A stretch of 64,000 nucleotides of DNA from Chelativorans intermedius (GCF_025398255.1 NZ_JAODNW010000014.1:62001-126000), one strand, 5' to 3'. Counted from the stretch's first letter, positions 19,292 through 28,447 are shown. Translations and numbers: made by a program. The notes: generated by a model not told the origin, from the sequence alone.

Positions 19292-19900
19292 TCATTCCTC
19301 GATGATGTGCTTGAGCCCGGCGCGGAAGTAGTCGTAGCCGGTGTAAAGCGTCACCAGCGCCGAGAACCACAACAGCGCGATGCCCGCCTCTGTAATGTAG
19401 GGCACCACCTTGTCGCCGGCGGGCCCGGCGAGCAGAAAGCCGATCGCCACCATCTGGATGGTCGTCTTCCACTTGGCGAGCTGGGTGACCGGCACGCTCA
19501 CCTTCAGTTCCGCCAGATACTCGCGCAGGCCCGAGACCAGGATTTCCCGGCACAGGATGATGATCGCCGCCCACAGCGTCCATCCGGCGATGGTATGGTC
19601 CGTGTCGGCCGCCAGCAGAAGCAGGCAGGTGGCCACGAGAAGCTTGTCTGCAATGGGATCCAGCATCCGGCCGATGTTCGAGGTCTGCTTCCAGGTGCGC
19701 GCCAGATAGCCGTCGAGATAGTCGGTCACACTCGCCGCCAGGAAGATGGCGAGGGCCGACCAGCGCGCGAAGTCGCTCGATTGCAGCCGCCCTTCCAGGA
19801 AGAAGCACAGCACGATGAGCGGCACGGCCATGATCCGCGCATAGGTCAGCAGGTTGGGCAGGTTGAAGGTGTGTTGATGTTGCATGGATTGCTGGCTCAT
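19292..19900 (-). CDS. pgsA: CDP-diacylglycerol--glycerol-3-phosphate 3-phosphatidyltransferase
   Basis: Integral membrane enzyme making phosphatidylglycerophosphate, the first committed step to phosphatidylglycerol and cardiolipin. The CDP-alcohol phosphotransferase motif is intact (DYLDGYLAR, then GRMLDPIADK). There are about five membrane segments and NLPNLLTYARI at the N-terminus, as in PgsA. The start is taken at the ATG at 19900 (202 residues); an upstream in-frame ATG at 19948 would add a non-conserved leader. It follows uvrC, and uvrC-pgsA adjacency is widespread in Proteobacteria. Confidence 0.95.
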   Translation of the reverse strand: MSQQSMQHQHTFNLPNLLTYARIMAVPLIVLCFFLEGRLQSSDFARWSALAIFLAASVTDYLDGYLARTWKQTSNIGRMLDPIADKLLVATCLLLLAADTDHTIAGWTLWAAIIILCREILVSGLREYLAELKVSVPVTQLAKWKTTIQMVAIGFLLAGPAGDKVVPYITEAGIALLWFSALVTLYTGYDYFRAGLKHIIEE

Positions 19901-19975
19901 GGGGGGTCTTTCAAATCGGAAGCCTCGGACACCGCTCCACCATGACATATGGGGCCCTGCCGGAGCCGTAAAGCC

Positions 19976-21946
19976 TCATCCGCCCTCGTGAAAGTGGTTG
20001 TAGATCTGCCGCGCGATGGATTCGGAGATGCCGTCCACCGCCATCAGGTCCTCGATGCCGGCCCGGCTCACCGCTTTGGCGGTGCCGAAGTGGTGGAGCA
20101 GCGCCCTTTTACGGCCCGGCCCGATGCCGGCGATCTCGTCGAGCGGGTTCTTCACCATCTCCTTCTTCCGCCGTGCCCGGTGCGAGCCGATGGCAAAGCG
20201 ATGCGCCTCGTCGCGCAGGCGCTGCACGAAGTAGAGAACGGGATCGCGCACCGGAAGAGAGAAGGGCTGCCGCCCTTCCATGAAGAAGCGCTCGCGCCCG
20301 GCGTCGCGGTCCGGCCCCTTGGCGATGCCGATGGCCGTCACCGCCTCGGCGATGCCGAGATCGCAAAGGATCTGGCGCACGGCGCTCATCTGTCCCTGCC
20401 CCCCGTCGATCAGGATGACGTCCGGCCATGCGGGCAGGGTGTCCTTCTCCTCCCCGTCGCGGCCGTTCTCCGGCAGCCCTTCCTCCTTCAAAAGGCGGGA
20501 GAAGCGCCGCTGCATCACCTCCCGCATCATGCCGAAATCGTCGCCCGGCGCAATGTCGGTGGAGCGGATGTTGAACTTGCGATACTGGTTCTTCGCAAAG
20601 CCTTCCGGCCCCGCGACGATCATGGCGCCCACCGCGTTGGTGCCCATAATGTGCGAGTTGTCGTAGACCTCGATGCGCCGTGGCACGCTCTCCAGGCCGA
20701 AGGTCTGCGCAAAGCCTTCGAGCAGCCGCGCCTGCGACGAGGTCTCGGCCAGCCTGCGCGCCAGCGCCTCCCGGGCGTTCTGCAGGGCATGGCCTGCAAG
20801 ATCCTTCTTCTCGCCGCGCTGCGGCACCTGCACCTGCACCTTGTGCCCGGCGCGTGTCGACAGGGCCTCTGCCAGCAGGGCCTGTTCCTCCACGGGATGC
20901 GACAGAAGGATGGTGCGCGGGCAGGGCTTGTCGTCATAGAACTGGGCGAGAAAGGCGCCGAGCACCTCCGCCGGCCCCAGTGCCGGGTCCGCCTTGGGGA
21001 AATAGGCCCGGTTGCCCCAGTTCTGTCCGGTGCGGAAGAAGAACACCTGGATGCAGCTCTGCCCGCCCTCCTGATGGATGGCGAAGACATCCGCCTCTTC
21101 GATGCTTTGCGGATTGATGCCCTGATGCGCCTGGACGTGGGAAAGGGCCGCCAGGCGGTCGCGATAGACCGCCGCGCGCTCGAAATCGAGCGCCTCCGCA
21201 GCCTCCTGCATGGCTGCGGCAATGTCCGCCTTCACCTTGCTGGAGCGCCCCGAAAGGAAGGCTTTCGCTTCCGCCACCAGCCGCGCATAGTCCTGCGTGC
21301 CGATCTCACCCGTGCACGGACCCGAGCAGCGCTTGATCTGGTAGAGCAGGCAGGGGCGCGTTCGGCTCTCGTAGACCGAATCGGTGCAGGTGCGCAGCAG
21401 GAATGCCCGCTGCAGCGCATTGATCGTGCGTCCCACGGCGCCGGCAGAGGCGAACGGGCCGAAATAGTCGCCCTTCCTGGTGCGAGCCCCGCGATGCTTG
21501 AAGATGCCGGGGGCCGGGTGGTCCCCGGTCAGAAGGATATAGGGAAAGGACTTGTCGTCCCGCAAAAGCACGTTGAAGCGCGGCCTCAGGCGCTTGATGA
21601 GGTTGGCCTCCAGAAGCAGCGCCTCGGTCTCCGTGCGCGTGACGACGAACTCCATGGATGCCGTCTCGCGGATCATCCGCGCAATGCGGTTGGAATGGCC
21701 GCGCCCCTGGGCGTAATTGGCCACACGCTTCTTCAGGCTGCGCGCCTTGCCGACATAGAGCACATCGCCCTGCCTGTTCATCATGCGGTAGACGCCGGGC
21801 GCGTTGGGCAGGCGCCCGACCATCGTCTGGATCACCTCCACGCCGATGGTCCCGCTCTCGCTCGGCGCGCTGTCCCATTCGATCGCCCCGCCGCCAAGGG
21901 TGTCGATCTCGCGGCTTGCGTTTTCCTGGCTCTGGGGCTGGGTCAT
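19976..21946 (-). CDS. uvrC: Excinuclease ABC subunit C
   Basis: Nucleotide-excision-repair nuclease making both incisions around UvrB-bound lesions. The protein is 656 residues. It has an N-terminal GIY-YIG domain (NAPGVYRM...VLYVGKA), a UVR motif near [23 protein letters not shown], and an RNase H-like domain with [12 protein letters not shown] and DGGQGQM. Two helix-hairpin-helix motifs close the C-terminus ([23 protein letters not shown]). The ATG at 21946 overlaps the stop of the upstream SDR gene (ATGA). Confidence 0.98.
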   Translation of the reverse strand: MTQPQSQENASREIDTLGGGAIEWDSAPSESGTIGVEVIQTMVGRLPNAPGVYRMMNRQGDVLYVGKARSLKKRVANYAQGRGHSNRIARMIRETASMEFVVTRTETEALLLEANLIKRLRPRFNVLLRDDKSFPYILLTGDHPAPGIFKHRGARTRKGDYFGPFASAGAVGRTINALQRAFLLRTCTDSVYESRTRPCLLYQIKRCSGPCTGEIGTQDYARLVAEAKAFLSGRSSKVKADIAAAMQEAAEALDFERAAVYRDRLAALSHVQAHQGINPQSIEEADVFAIHQEGGQSCIQVFFFRTGQNWGNRAYFPKADPALGPAEVLGAFLAQFYDDKPCPRTILLSHPVEEQALLAEALSTRAGHKVQVQVPQRGEKKDLAGHALQNAREALARRLAETSSQARLLEGFAQTFGLESVPRRIEVYDNSHIMGTNAVGAMIVAGPEGFAKNQYRKFNIRSTDIAPGDDFGMMREVMQRRFSRLLKEEGLPENGRDGEEKDTLPAWPDVILIDGGQGQMSAVRQILCDLGIAEAVTAIGIAKGPDRDAGRERFFMEGRQPFSLPVRDPVLYFVQRLRDEAHRFAIGSHRARRKKEMVKNPLDEIAGIGPGRKRALLHHFGTAKAVSRAGIEDLMAVDGISESIARQIYNHFHEGG

Positions 21947-22707
21947 TCGGCCACCCCGGTGGTGTCCGGCGTCTGCCAGGCGAGGTGCTGCCCGCCGTCG
22001 AGGGCGATCATCTGCCCGGTCACGGAGGGCGTCTCCCACAGATAGCGGATCGTAGCGCCGAACTCCGGCAGCTCCGGCCCGCGCCCGAGCGGCAGCGCGT
22101 TCGTCTGGCGGCGGAAGTTGGCTTCGTTCTGGCGGGCGTTGGGCAGGGAAGGGCCGGGCCCGATCGCATTGACCCGGATGCGCGGCGCCAGCGCCTGCGC
22201 CATGGTGCGTGTTGCCATCCACAACGCCGATTTCGACAGCGTGTAGCTGAAGAATCGCGGCGTCGGCTTCCAGACGCGCTGGTCGATCATGTTGACGATC
22301 AGCCCCTGTTCTTCCTTGGGCAGCAGCCGGGCGAAGCCGCGCGCGATGACGGCCGGTGCCTTCACATGCAGGGCGAAGTGCCGCTCCCAGATGTCATCGT
22401 CGAAATCCGTGACCCGGTCCTCCTCGAAGACGGAGGCGTTGTTGACCACGAGGCGCAGGGAGCCGAGGACCTCGGCCGCCGTCTCCACGAGCTGCGCGGC
22501 CTGCCGTGCATCGGTGAGGTCGGCCGGCAGCACGCAGACGTCGCCTCCCTCGGCGCGAATCGCCGCCGCCAGGCGCTCGGCCTCCTCGCGCGCGCTGTTG
22601 CAGTGGATCGCCACGCGAAAGCCGTGTGCCGCCAGATCGAGCACGATCGCCCTGCCGATTCGTCTCGCGCCGCCCGTCACCAGCGCACCGTCGCCTGTCT
22701 GCCGCAT
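21943..22707 (-). CDS. SDR family oxidoreductase, pteridine-reductase-like
   Basis: Short-chain dehydrogenase of 254 residues. The cofactor motif is [11 protein letters not shown], not the usual TGxxxGxG. An arginine at the third glycine position is characteristic of the pteridine reductase/FolM branch, which prefers NADPH and reduces dihydro-pterins. NNASVFEED and the catalytic SYTLSKSAL (Tyr and Lys) are present. It is translationally coupled to uvrC by a 4-bp overlap. Assignment as a dihydromonapterin or dihydrofolate reductase is inference from the motif. Confidence 0.82.
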   Translation of the reverse strand: MRQTGDGALVTGGARRIGRAIVLDLAAHGFRVAIHCNSAREEAERLAAAIRAEGGDVCVLPADLTDARQAAQLVETAAEVLGSLRLVVNNASVFEEDRVTDFDDDIWERHFALHVKAPAVIARGFARLLPKEEQGLIVNMIDQRVWKPTPRFFSYTLSKSALWMATRTMAQALAPRIRVNAIGPGPSLPNARQNEANFRRQTNALPLGRGPELPEFGATIRYLWETPSVTGQMIALDGGQHLAWQTPDTTGVAE

Positions 22708-23046
22708 GTCTCACCCGTTGCTTGGCAAGCTCCTTATATAAGGTCTGATACGGCCATTCATAGCGCCCTGCGGCGCGCTGCTGACGCGTCGTGCCCGTAA
22801 TGGCCGCCGGCAGACTGTGTCCTGGCAGCCACAGCGCGCAGTCGTTGCAGGCCGGCGGCGGCGTTTTATACCGTTGGCCATTATCCGGCCATTTTTGAAC
22901 TGTTTTTCACTCGCGTTGGCGGAAGCCGTCGGATGCCTCGAAGAGATGCGCAGACCCGGCGGTTTTGGGGGCACATCGGGGTGCTTTCTGCTACCTCCCG
23001 GCAGGAGCGCCTCCCCAGTTATGCAGATGTGGCAAGGAGTTGACAC
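22708..23046. other. Intergenic region with divergent promoters (no gene seen)
   Basis: 339 bp between the SDR gene and the outer-membrane protein gene. The 3' end holds a good ribosome site for the barrel gene (AAGGAG at 23034-23039, seven bases before the ATG). An A/T-rich block around 22863-22915 (TTTTATACC, then TTTTTGAACTG) is the likely promoter area for it. A TTATATAA stretch at 22733-22740 is a candidate -10 for the SDR-uvrC transcript. No convincing ORF, tRNA or repeat is seen. Confidence 0.5.
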
Positions 23047-23721
23047 ATGAAAGTCAGGAATTTGATGATGGGCGCGGCGGCAGCCGGCCTTTTTGCCGCC
23101 GCGGCCATCCCCGCACAGGCTGCCGATATGATCGCCGAGCCGCCTCCGGCGCCGCCTGTCGCGGCTCCCATGCCGCAGGCTCCCGTGGCCTCTTGGGAAG
23201 GTGGCTATGCCGGTGTTGCGGCGGGTTACGGCTTCTCCAGCCGCACCAACGCCGACCAGGCCGGTGGCCCGAACACCAAGATCAACACCGATGGCTTCGT
23301 CGGTAACGGCTTCGCCGGTTGGAACTGGCAGTCCGGCAGCTTCGTCTATGGTGTGGAAGGCGATGTCGGCTACAACGGCATCGAGGGCCGCAACGCCGGT
23401 CTGAGCTCCAAGGGTGGCGTCGATGGCACGCTGCGTGCCCGTGTCGGCGTCGCGGCGACCGACAACGTGCTGCTCTACGCCACCGCCGGTGGTGCAGGCG
23501 GCCGCCATAAGCTGTCGGCTGGCTCCTCCTCCGATTCCCACTCGATGTGGGGTTGGACGGCCGGTGTCGGCGCCGACATGAAAGTTACCGAGAAGGCTTT
23601 CGCGCGCGTCGAGTACCGCTATACGGATCTCGGCAGCAGGACCTTCTCCGTGGGCGGCTCGGACTACGACGTCAAAACCCGCAGCAACAAGGTTCTGGTC
23701 GGCATCGGCATGCAGTTCTAG
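23047..23721 (+). CDS. Outer-membrane beta-barrel protein, Omp25/RopB-like
   Basis: Predicted small eight-strand porin-like barrel of the Omp25/Omp31/RopB family, common in Rhizobiales. The 224 residues start with a signal peptide cleaved after AIPAQA. A short proline/alanine-rich segment follows, then a barrel with alternating aromatic strands (GGYAGVAAGYGF, FVYGVEGDVGYN, ARVEYRYTDLG), ending in a terminal aromatic (GIGMQF) that BamA recognises. A strong ribosome site and a downstream terminator suggest a well-expressed single-gene transcript. The exact role (structural, or a phage/host interaction surface) cannot be inferred. Confidence 0.9.
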   Translation: MKVRNLMMGAAAAGLFAAAAIPAQAADMIAEPPPAPPVAAPMPQAPVASWEGGYAGVAAGYGFSSRTNADQAGGPNTKINTDGFVGNGFAGWNWQSGSFVYGVEGDVGYNGIEGRNAGLSSKGGVDGTLRARVGVAATDNVLLYATAGGAGGRHKLSAGSSSDSHSMWGWTAGVGADMKVTEKAFARVEYRYTDLGSRTFSVGGSDYDVKTRSNKVLVGIGMQF

Positions 23722-23748
23722 GACGACGCGCAAGCGAATGTGCGCAAC

Positions 23749-23778
23749 GGCGTGCGCGGGAAACCGCGCGCGCCTTTT
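23749..23778 (+). terminator. Intrinsic terminator after the outer-membrane protein gene
   Basis: An 11-bp GC-rich stem (GGCGTGCGCGG/CCGCGCGCGCC, one T-G wobble) with a GAAA tetraloop, followed directly by TTTT. It begins 28 bp after the stop codon. Confidence 0.88.
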
Positions 23779-23811
23779 CTTTGCCGCCCTCCCGGAAAGG
23801 AGGGAGAGATG

Positions 23812-24483
23812 TCAGCCGCCGCGCGCCGGCGGCATGAGCACTTTCTTTCGGCTGCAGGCACGGCGGTCGACCTGCGGACAGGACCGGAACTCAAGATCCT
23901 GGGTCATGCAGATGCGCACCTCGCGCAGGTAGCGCCGGTCGCAGGTCACGGCGATGCCATCGCCGGCAAGACCCGGATTGGCGGCAAGAAAGCTTGCCTC
24001 CACCGCCTCGGGCGCCACCATGCGCGGCTCTTCCAGCCGCGTGACCTCCGCGGGGATGTTTATCCGTTCGCGTGCCCTGCGCGTCAGCGCCAGATAGTCC
24101 GCTTGCGCGAGGCCGGAGCAGGAGCCGTGTTTGCGCCATTGGTGGCCGATAAGACCCGCCGAGGGCATGATGTCGAGATATTGCCGCACCAGAAGCTCCG
24201 GCACGCGATCAGGCTGGTCGCTGCGGCAGAACTCCGGGTAGCCGTCCTCATGCTGCGGCCACAACCCGTGCACGATGAAGGCATAGGGCCGTTCCCGCCC
24301 GCACTGACGGGGATTGGCATCTGCCCCCTCGGCCGCGCAATAGCTGGGCGACCAGGAGAGCGACAGGACGTAGAAATCGAAACTGCCGGATGTCGCGCCC
24401 GGTTCCTCGGCGAAGGCAGTCCCTGCCGCCGCCAGAAGCGCCGCAGCGGCGAGGAGCCGCCTGCCTAGCGCAGCACGTGGCAT
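23812..24483 (-). CDS. Periplasmic/secreted ribonuclease T2
   Basis: RNase T2-family endonuclease, cleaving single-stranded RNA through a 2',3'-cyclic intermediate. Both catalytic conserved segments are intact: CAS1 in FIVHGLWPQHE and CAS2 in GHQWRKHGSC. A signal peptide (ending around GTAFAEE) sends it to the periplasm. The 223-residue protein has paired cysteines consistent with the disulfides of the family. Its start overlaps the end of the upstream exported protein by 19 bp, so the two are probably co-expressed. Confidence 0.92.
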   Translation of the reverse strand: MPRAALGRRLLAAAALLAAAGTAFAEEPGATSGSFDFYVLSLSWSPSYCAAEGADANPRQCGRERPYAFIVHGLWPQHEDGYPEFCRSDQPDRVPELLVRQYLDIMPSAGLIGHQWRKHGSCSGLAQADYLALTRRARERINIPAEVTRLEEPRMVAPEAVEASFLAANPGLAGDGIAVTCDRRYLREVRICMTQDLEFRSCPQVDRRACSRKKVLMPPARGG

Positions 24484-24902
24484 GCGCTGTTGTAGACGTT
24501 CCAGCGGTCGAAGCCGGAGACGCAGAATTCCACGTTGTCGCCCAGCCCGGCGAAACCCTGTCCATATTCAATCAGATACCAGATCTGCCGGTCCTGCCCG
24601 TCGCTCAGTCGCACCGTTGCCGCGCAATAGCGCCGCTCGATGGGGCTTCTGGGCCCCGCCGGCTCGTAGCGCGTCTGGCGCACGCCCTGGAAATCGGCAA
24701 TGGCGACGTCCGGCAGGTGTGGCACATGGGCCACTTGGTGGCGGAAACGGTGCGCAATGGCGCCCCTCACATTGGGGTGCCCGCAGATGGCATCGTCCAT
24801 GCCGTAGGTGCCGGGCATGTCCGCCGCACCGGCAGGAGAAAGCGGCGCCATCGCCGCGATGGAAACCGCAAGACCTGCAAGAAAGGCGGATGGGCGTGCC
24901 AT
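24465..24902 (-). CDS. Small exported protein of unknown function, upstream of RNase T2
   Basis: 145 residues from the ATG at 24902, with a signal peptide ending around SPAGAAD. The mature part has four cysteines (DDAICGHPNV, ERRYCAATV, VEFCVSG, NSACHVLR) that could form two disulfides. No family is recognised. It overlaps the RNase T2 gene by 19 bp in a different frame. Since secreted nucleases can have exported helpers or inhibitors, a partner role is possible, but that is only inferred from coupling. Confidence 0.75.
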   Translation of the reverse strand: MARPSAFLAGLAVSIAAMAPLSPAGAADMPGTYGMDDAICGHPNVRGAIAHRFRHQVAHVPHLPDVAIADFQGVRQTRYEPAGPRSPIERRYCAATVRLSDGQDRQIWYLIEYGQGFAGLGDNVEFCVSGFDRWNVYNSACHVLR

Positions 24903-25123
24903 GAGCGAATCTCTCCCGTCTGAGCGTGAAGCGCCGCGGCGAGTTTCGACCAGCCGCCCGCCGCGGTCAAGATGCCGCATCCGTGCTTGTGTCACGGGCG
25001 CCGGCTGCGCGTGCCCGAAGGGGGCGCATCTGCCGAGACATCAATCCCATGCATGGATGGCCCAAGCATTTTTGACCGATCTGGGTCTACGCGCCGGTGT
25101 GCAAAACCGCTAACGTGCGGCCC

Positions 25124-27226
25124 ATGAACACGCATGCCAACATCAGCATCGGCCATTCGGCCTGCCCGCACGACTGTCCTTCCACCTGCGCGCTCGACAT
25201 CGAGATCGAGAACGGCCGCATCCGCCGCCTGCACGGTGCCAGGGACAACAGCTATACGGCCGGCGTCATCTGCGCCAAGGTGGCGCGTTATGCCGAGCGC
25301 GTGCACCATCCCGAGCGCCTGCTCAAGCCGCTGGTGCGCGCCGGTGCCAAGGGGGAGGGCGCCTGGAAGGAGGCGAGTTGGGAGGCAGCGCTCGACCGCG
25401 TGGCCGAAGCCTTTGTGAAGGCCGAGGAGAAGCACGGCAGCGAGACCGTCTGGCCCTATCAGTATGCCGGCACGATGGGCCTCGTGCAGCGCGATTCGAT
25501 TCATCGTCTGCGCCACGCCAAACGCTATTCCCAGCAGTTCGACAGCATCTGCACCAACCCCGCCTGGACCGGCTTCGTCATGGGGGCCGGAGCGTTGCGC
25601 GGGCCGGATCCCCGCGAGATGGCAAGGGCCGATTGCGTGGTCATCTGGGGCACCAACGCGGTGACCACCCAGGTGAACGTGATGACCCACGCCGTGCGCG
25701 CGCGCAAGGAGCGCGGGGCGAAGATCGTCGTCATCGACGTTTATGAGAACGCCACCATGAAGCAGGCCGACATGGCGCTCATGGTGCGGCCGGGCACGGA
25801 CGGAGCGCTTGCCTGCGCGGTGATGCATGTGCTGTTTCGCGACGGTCTTGCCGACTGGGACTATCTGGAGCGGTATACAGACGATCCACGCGGGCTCGAA
25901 CGGCATCTCGCCACCCGCACGCCGGCATGGGCCGAGGCCATCACCGGGGTGCCGGCAGCCGCGATCGACGCGTTCGCGCGGCTGGTAGGCGAGACGAAAC
26001 GCACCTATTTCCGCCTCGGCTACGGCTTCACGCGCAACCGCAATGGCGCAGTCAACATGCACGCCGCCCTGTCCATTGCCGCCGTGACCGGCGCCTGGAA
26101 GCACGAAGGCGGCGGCGCCTTTCATTCCAATTCCGCGATCTTCGGCCTCGACAAGTCGCTGATCGAGGGGCACGCCCTGCGCGACCCCGCCGTGCGTGCG
26201 CTGGACCAGTCGCAGATCGGCCGTGTGTTGACGGGCGATCAGGCAGCGCTTCACGGCGGCCCGCCGGTCACCGCGATGCTGATCCAGAACACCAATCCGG
26301 CCAATGTTGCGCCGGAGCAGCGGCTGGTGAAGCAGGGGTTCTTGCGCGACGACCTGTTCGTCTGCGTGCATGAGCAGTTCATGACCGACACGGCGCGCCT
26401 GGCCGATGTTGTGCTGCCGGCCACAATGTTCCTGGAGCATGACGACATCTATCGTGGCGGCGGCCACCAGCACATCCTGCTTGGGCCGAAGCTCATCGAG
26501 GCGCCGGGCGAGGCGCGGGAAAACCTCTTCGTCATCGAAGAGCTGGCGCGCCGTCTCGGCGTCGCCCATCTGCCGGGCTTCGGCCTTTCGGCGCGCGAGC
26601 ATCTCGACTGGATGCTGGGCCGGCGTGGCCTCGGCACCTTCGACAGCTTCCGTCACGAGCGCTGGGCCGATGTGCAGCCGGATTTCGAGACGGCGCACTT
26701 CCTGAACGGGTTTGCCCATCCCGATGGCAGGTTCCGTTTCCGGCCGGACTGGACGGGAACTCCGGCCCCGAACCGGCCGCCGGAGTCGATCGGCCTTCAG
26801 GGCCCGCACGCGCATCTGCCGGAATTTCCCGACCATGTGGATTTCATCGAGACGGTGGACATGGAACACCCCTTCCGCCTTGTCACCGCACCGGCGCGCA
26901 CCTTTCTCAATTCGAGCTTCACCGAAACGCCCGGTTCGCGAAAGCGCGAGGGCCGGCCCGAGGTAATGCTGCATCCCGAGGATGCCGCCGAGCTCGGCAT
27001 TGCAGACGGCGCCCGGGTGGAGATTGGCAACAGGCGCGGCGAGGTGGTCCTGCACGCGAAGGTGTTTGAAGGCGTGCGCCGCGGCGTCGTGGTCGCCGAG
27101 GGCATCTGGCCCAACAGCGCGCATGAGCGCGGCGAGGGCATCAACGTGCTCGTCGGCGCCGACGCCATCGCCCCCTATGGCGGCGCCGCCTTTCACGACA
27201 CGAAGGTTTGGGTGAGAGCGGCCTAA
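25124..27226 (+). CDS. Molybdopterin-dependent oxidoreductase, Fe-S type
   Basis: DMSO-reductase-superfamily catalytic subunit of 700 residues. An N-terminal [4Fe-4S] motif is present (CPHDCPSTC plus a fourth Cys in VICAK), followed by the Mo-bis-MGD domains and a C-terminal dinucleotide-binding barrel (HPEDAAELGIADGARVEI). There is no Tat signal, so it is probably cytoplasmic. It resembles the single-subunit oxidoreductases of uncertain substrate related to formate dehydrogenase or thiosulfate reductase. No electron-transfer subunit is adjacent. Its 3' end overlaps the convergent lacI-family gene by 4 bp. The start at 25124 is preferred over an upstream ATG at 25097. Confidence 0.9.
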   Translation: MNTHANISIGHSACPHDCPSTCALDIEIENGRIRRLHGARDNSYTAGVICAKVARYAERVHHPERLLKPLVRAGAKGEGAWKEASWEAALDRVAEAFVKAEEKHGSETVWPYQYAGTMGLVQRDSIHRLRHAKRYSQQFDSICTNPAWTGFVMGAGALRGPDPREMARADCVVIWGTNAVTTQVNVMTHAVRARKERGAKIVVIDVYENATMKQADMALMVRPGTDGALACAVMHVLFRDGLADWDYLERYTDDPRGLERHLATRTPAWAEAITGVPAAAIDAFARLVGETKRTYFRLGYGFTRNRNGAVNMHAALSIAAVTGAWKHEGGGAFHSNSAIFGLDKSLIEGHALRDPAVRALDQSQIGRVLTGDQAALHGGPPVTAMLIQNTNPANVAPEQRLVKQGFLRDDLFVCVHEQFMTDTARLADVVLPATMFLEHDDIYRGGGHQHILLGPKLIEAPGEARENLFVIEELARRLGVAHLPGFGLSAREHLDWMLGRRGLGTFDSFRHERWADVQPDFETAHFLNGFAHPDGRFRFRPDWTGTPAPNRPPESIGLQGPHAHLPEFPDHVDFIETVDMEHPFRLVTAPARTFLNSSFTETPGSRKREGRPEVMLHPEDAAELGIADGARVEIGNRRGEVVLHAKVFEGVRRGVVVAEGIWPNSAHERGEGINVLVGADAIAPYGGAAFHDTKVWVRAA

Positions 27227-28302
27227 TCCTCCCGATCTCGCGGCGGTGCTGTCGAACCGCGCACCACGAGTTCCGTGTCGATCCTCTCCCGCCGGGTCCC
27301 GCCGGAATGGTTCAGGATCGCCAGCACGGCCCGGCGGCCGATCTCGGCGATGGGCTGCCGGATCGTCGTAAGGGGAGGGGTGGAGGTGGCGCTCTCCGGC
27401 ACGCCGTCGAAACCGACGACGGAGACATCGGCAGGCACCGAAAGGCCCTTTTCCTTGAGCCAGTCGAGCGCGAGGAGTGCAATCCGGTCGGATTGAGCAA
27501 GGATTGCCGTCGGTGGAGAGGGCGAGGCAAACGCCTCCTCAAGCGCCGACTGGACTGTCTCCCTGTCGCTCAAGGTCTCGAAGATCGGCACGTTGTTCGT
27601 ATCGATGCCGAACGCCTCCAGCGCTTCGAAGTAGCCCTTCACGCGGTCGCGCGAGGCCGAATAGCTGGCGGCGTTCACCTGCTCCATGGTCGCCCGTCCA
27701 GACCGACCTTCGATGAACTCCATGGCGAGAACGGCGAAGCGGCGATGGCCGAGCTCGGCCAGATGGCGGGCGGCGCGGCTTGCGCCCTCGATATTGTCGA
27801 TGCCGACGACCGACATGCCTTCGTCCTCGGAGCCGAAATCCAACGCCACGAAAGGAAGTTGCCGCTCGCGCGACAGCGCGATCAGCCGCTCCGCGCCTTT
27901 GAGGCAGAAAAGGATGAAACCGTCGACCAGCGCATTGTGCACGTTCCAGGCGAGCTCTTCCTCGTTCGCGGCGGAGACCAGCGAAATGCCCGTGCCGTTG
28001 GCGTCGCAGGCTTCGGTAATGCCAGCCATCAGCACCCGCGCATACGGATCTTCGAAGAAATAGGACAGCGGTTCCACCGTCGCGACGCCGATGGCGTTGA
28101 CCTTGCCGGCGCTGAGCATTCGCCCCTTCGGATCCGGGCCGCGATAGCCGATGGATTTGGCCGCCTTCAGCACCCGCTCCCGAACTTCCTCCCTCACGAT
28201 GTCGGGCCGGTTGAAGACATTGGAGGCCGTACCTTTGGAAACGCCCGCTGCCTTGGCCACGTCGTGCAGGGTGGGCGCCTTTCCGAAATCGATCTTCGCC
28301 AT
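27223..28302 (-). CDS. LacI family transcriptional regulator
   Basis: DNA-binding repressor of 359 residues. The N-terminal LacI helix-turn-helix is PTLHDVAKAAGVSKGTASNVFN, with the hinge region (RVLKAAKSIGYR) following. A periplasmic-binding-protein-like effector domain runs from about residue 60 to 340. An upstream in-frame ATG at 28398 lies inside the operator region and is rejected. Directly upstream are three TTGAACCGGTTCAA-type palindromes with the central CG typical of LacI operators, so it very likely regulates itself and the divergent DUF1127 gene. The inducer is probably a sugar or nucleoside but cannot be named. Confidence 0.93.
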   Translation of the reverse strand: MAKIDFGKAPTLHDVAKAAGVSKGTASNVFNRPDIVREEVRERVLKAAKSIGYRGPDPKGRMLSAGKVNAIGVATVEPLSYFFEDPYARVLMAGITEACDANGTGISLVSAANEEELAWNVHNALVDGFILFCLKGAERLIALSRERQLPFVALDFGSEDEGMSVVGIDNIEGASRAARHLAELGHRRFAVLAMEFIEGRSGRATMEQVNAASYSASRDRVKGYFEALEAFGIDTNNVPIFETLSDRETVQSALEEAFASPSPPTAILAQSDRIALLALDWLKEKGLSVPADVSVVGFDGVPESATSTPPLTTIRQPIAEIGRRAVLAILNHSGGTRRERIDTELVVRGSTAPPRDRED

Positions 28303-28348
28303 GTTTCCTCTTTCGGACGACGTGCAGGGTTTCAAGCTAGCACAAAGA

Positions 28349-28362
28349 TTGAACCGGTTCAA
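28349..28362. promoter_or_regulatory. Predicted LacI-family operator O1
   Basis: A perfect 14-bp palindrome TTGAACCGGTTCAA with a central CG, 46 bp upstream of the lacI-family start and just upstream of a predicted rightward -35. It is identical to O3 and one base different from O2. Confidence 0.85.
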
Positions 28363-28369
28363 ATTTTGC

Positions 28370-28399
28370 TTGACGAGCGTTTCTGGAAGGATGTACATT
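28370..28399 (+). promoter_or_regulatory. Predicted sigma-70 promoter for the DUF1127 gene
   Basis: TTGACG (28370-28375), an 18-bp spacer and TACATT (28394-28399) form a reasonable -35/-10 pair pointing to the gene at 28499. Operators O1 and O2 bracket it, with O2 beginning one base after the -10, where a bound repressor would block transcription. Confidence 0.65.
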
Positions 28400-28400
28400 A

Positions 28401-28414
28401 TTGAACCGGTCCAA
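28401..28414. promoter_or_regulatory. Predicted LacI-family operator O2
   Basis: TTGAACCGGTCCAA, one mismatch from the O1/O3 palindrome, placed across the expected transcription start of the rightward promoter. Centre-to-centre distance to O1 is 52 bp. Confidence 0.82.
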
Positions 28415-28433
28415 GTTTTGGACTAAATGGATT

Positions 28434-28447
28434 TTGAACCGGTTCAA
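28434..28447. promoter_or_regulatory. Predicted LacI-family operator O3
   Basis: A perfect TTGAACCGGTTCAA palindrome, 33 bp centre to centre from O2 and 51 bp before the DUF1127 start codon. Three sites in under 100 bp suggest cooperative binding or looping. Confidence 0.83.
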
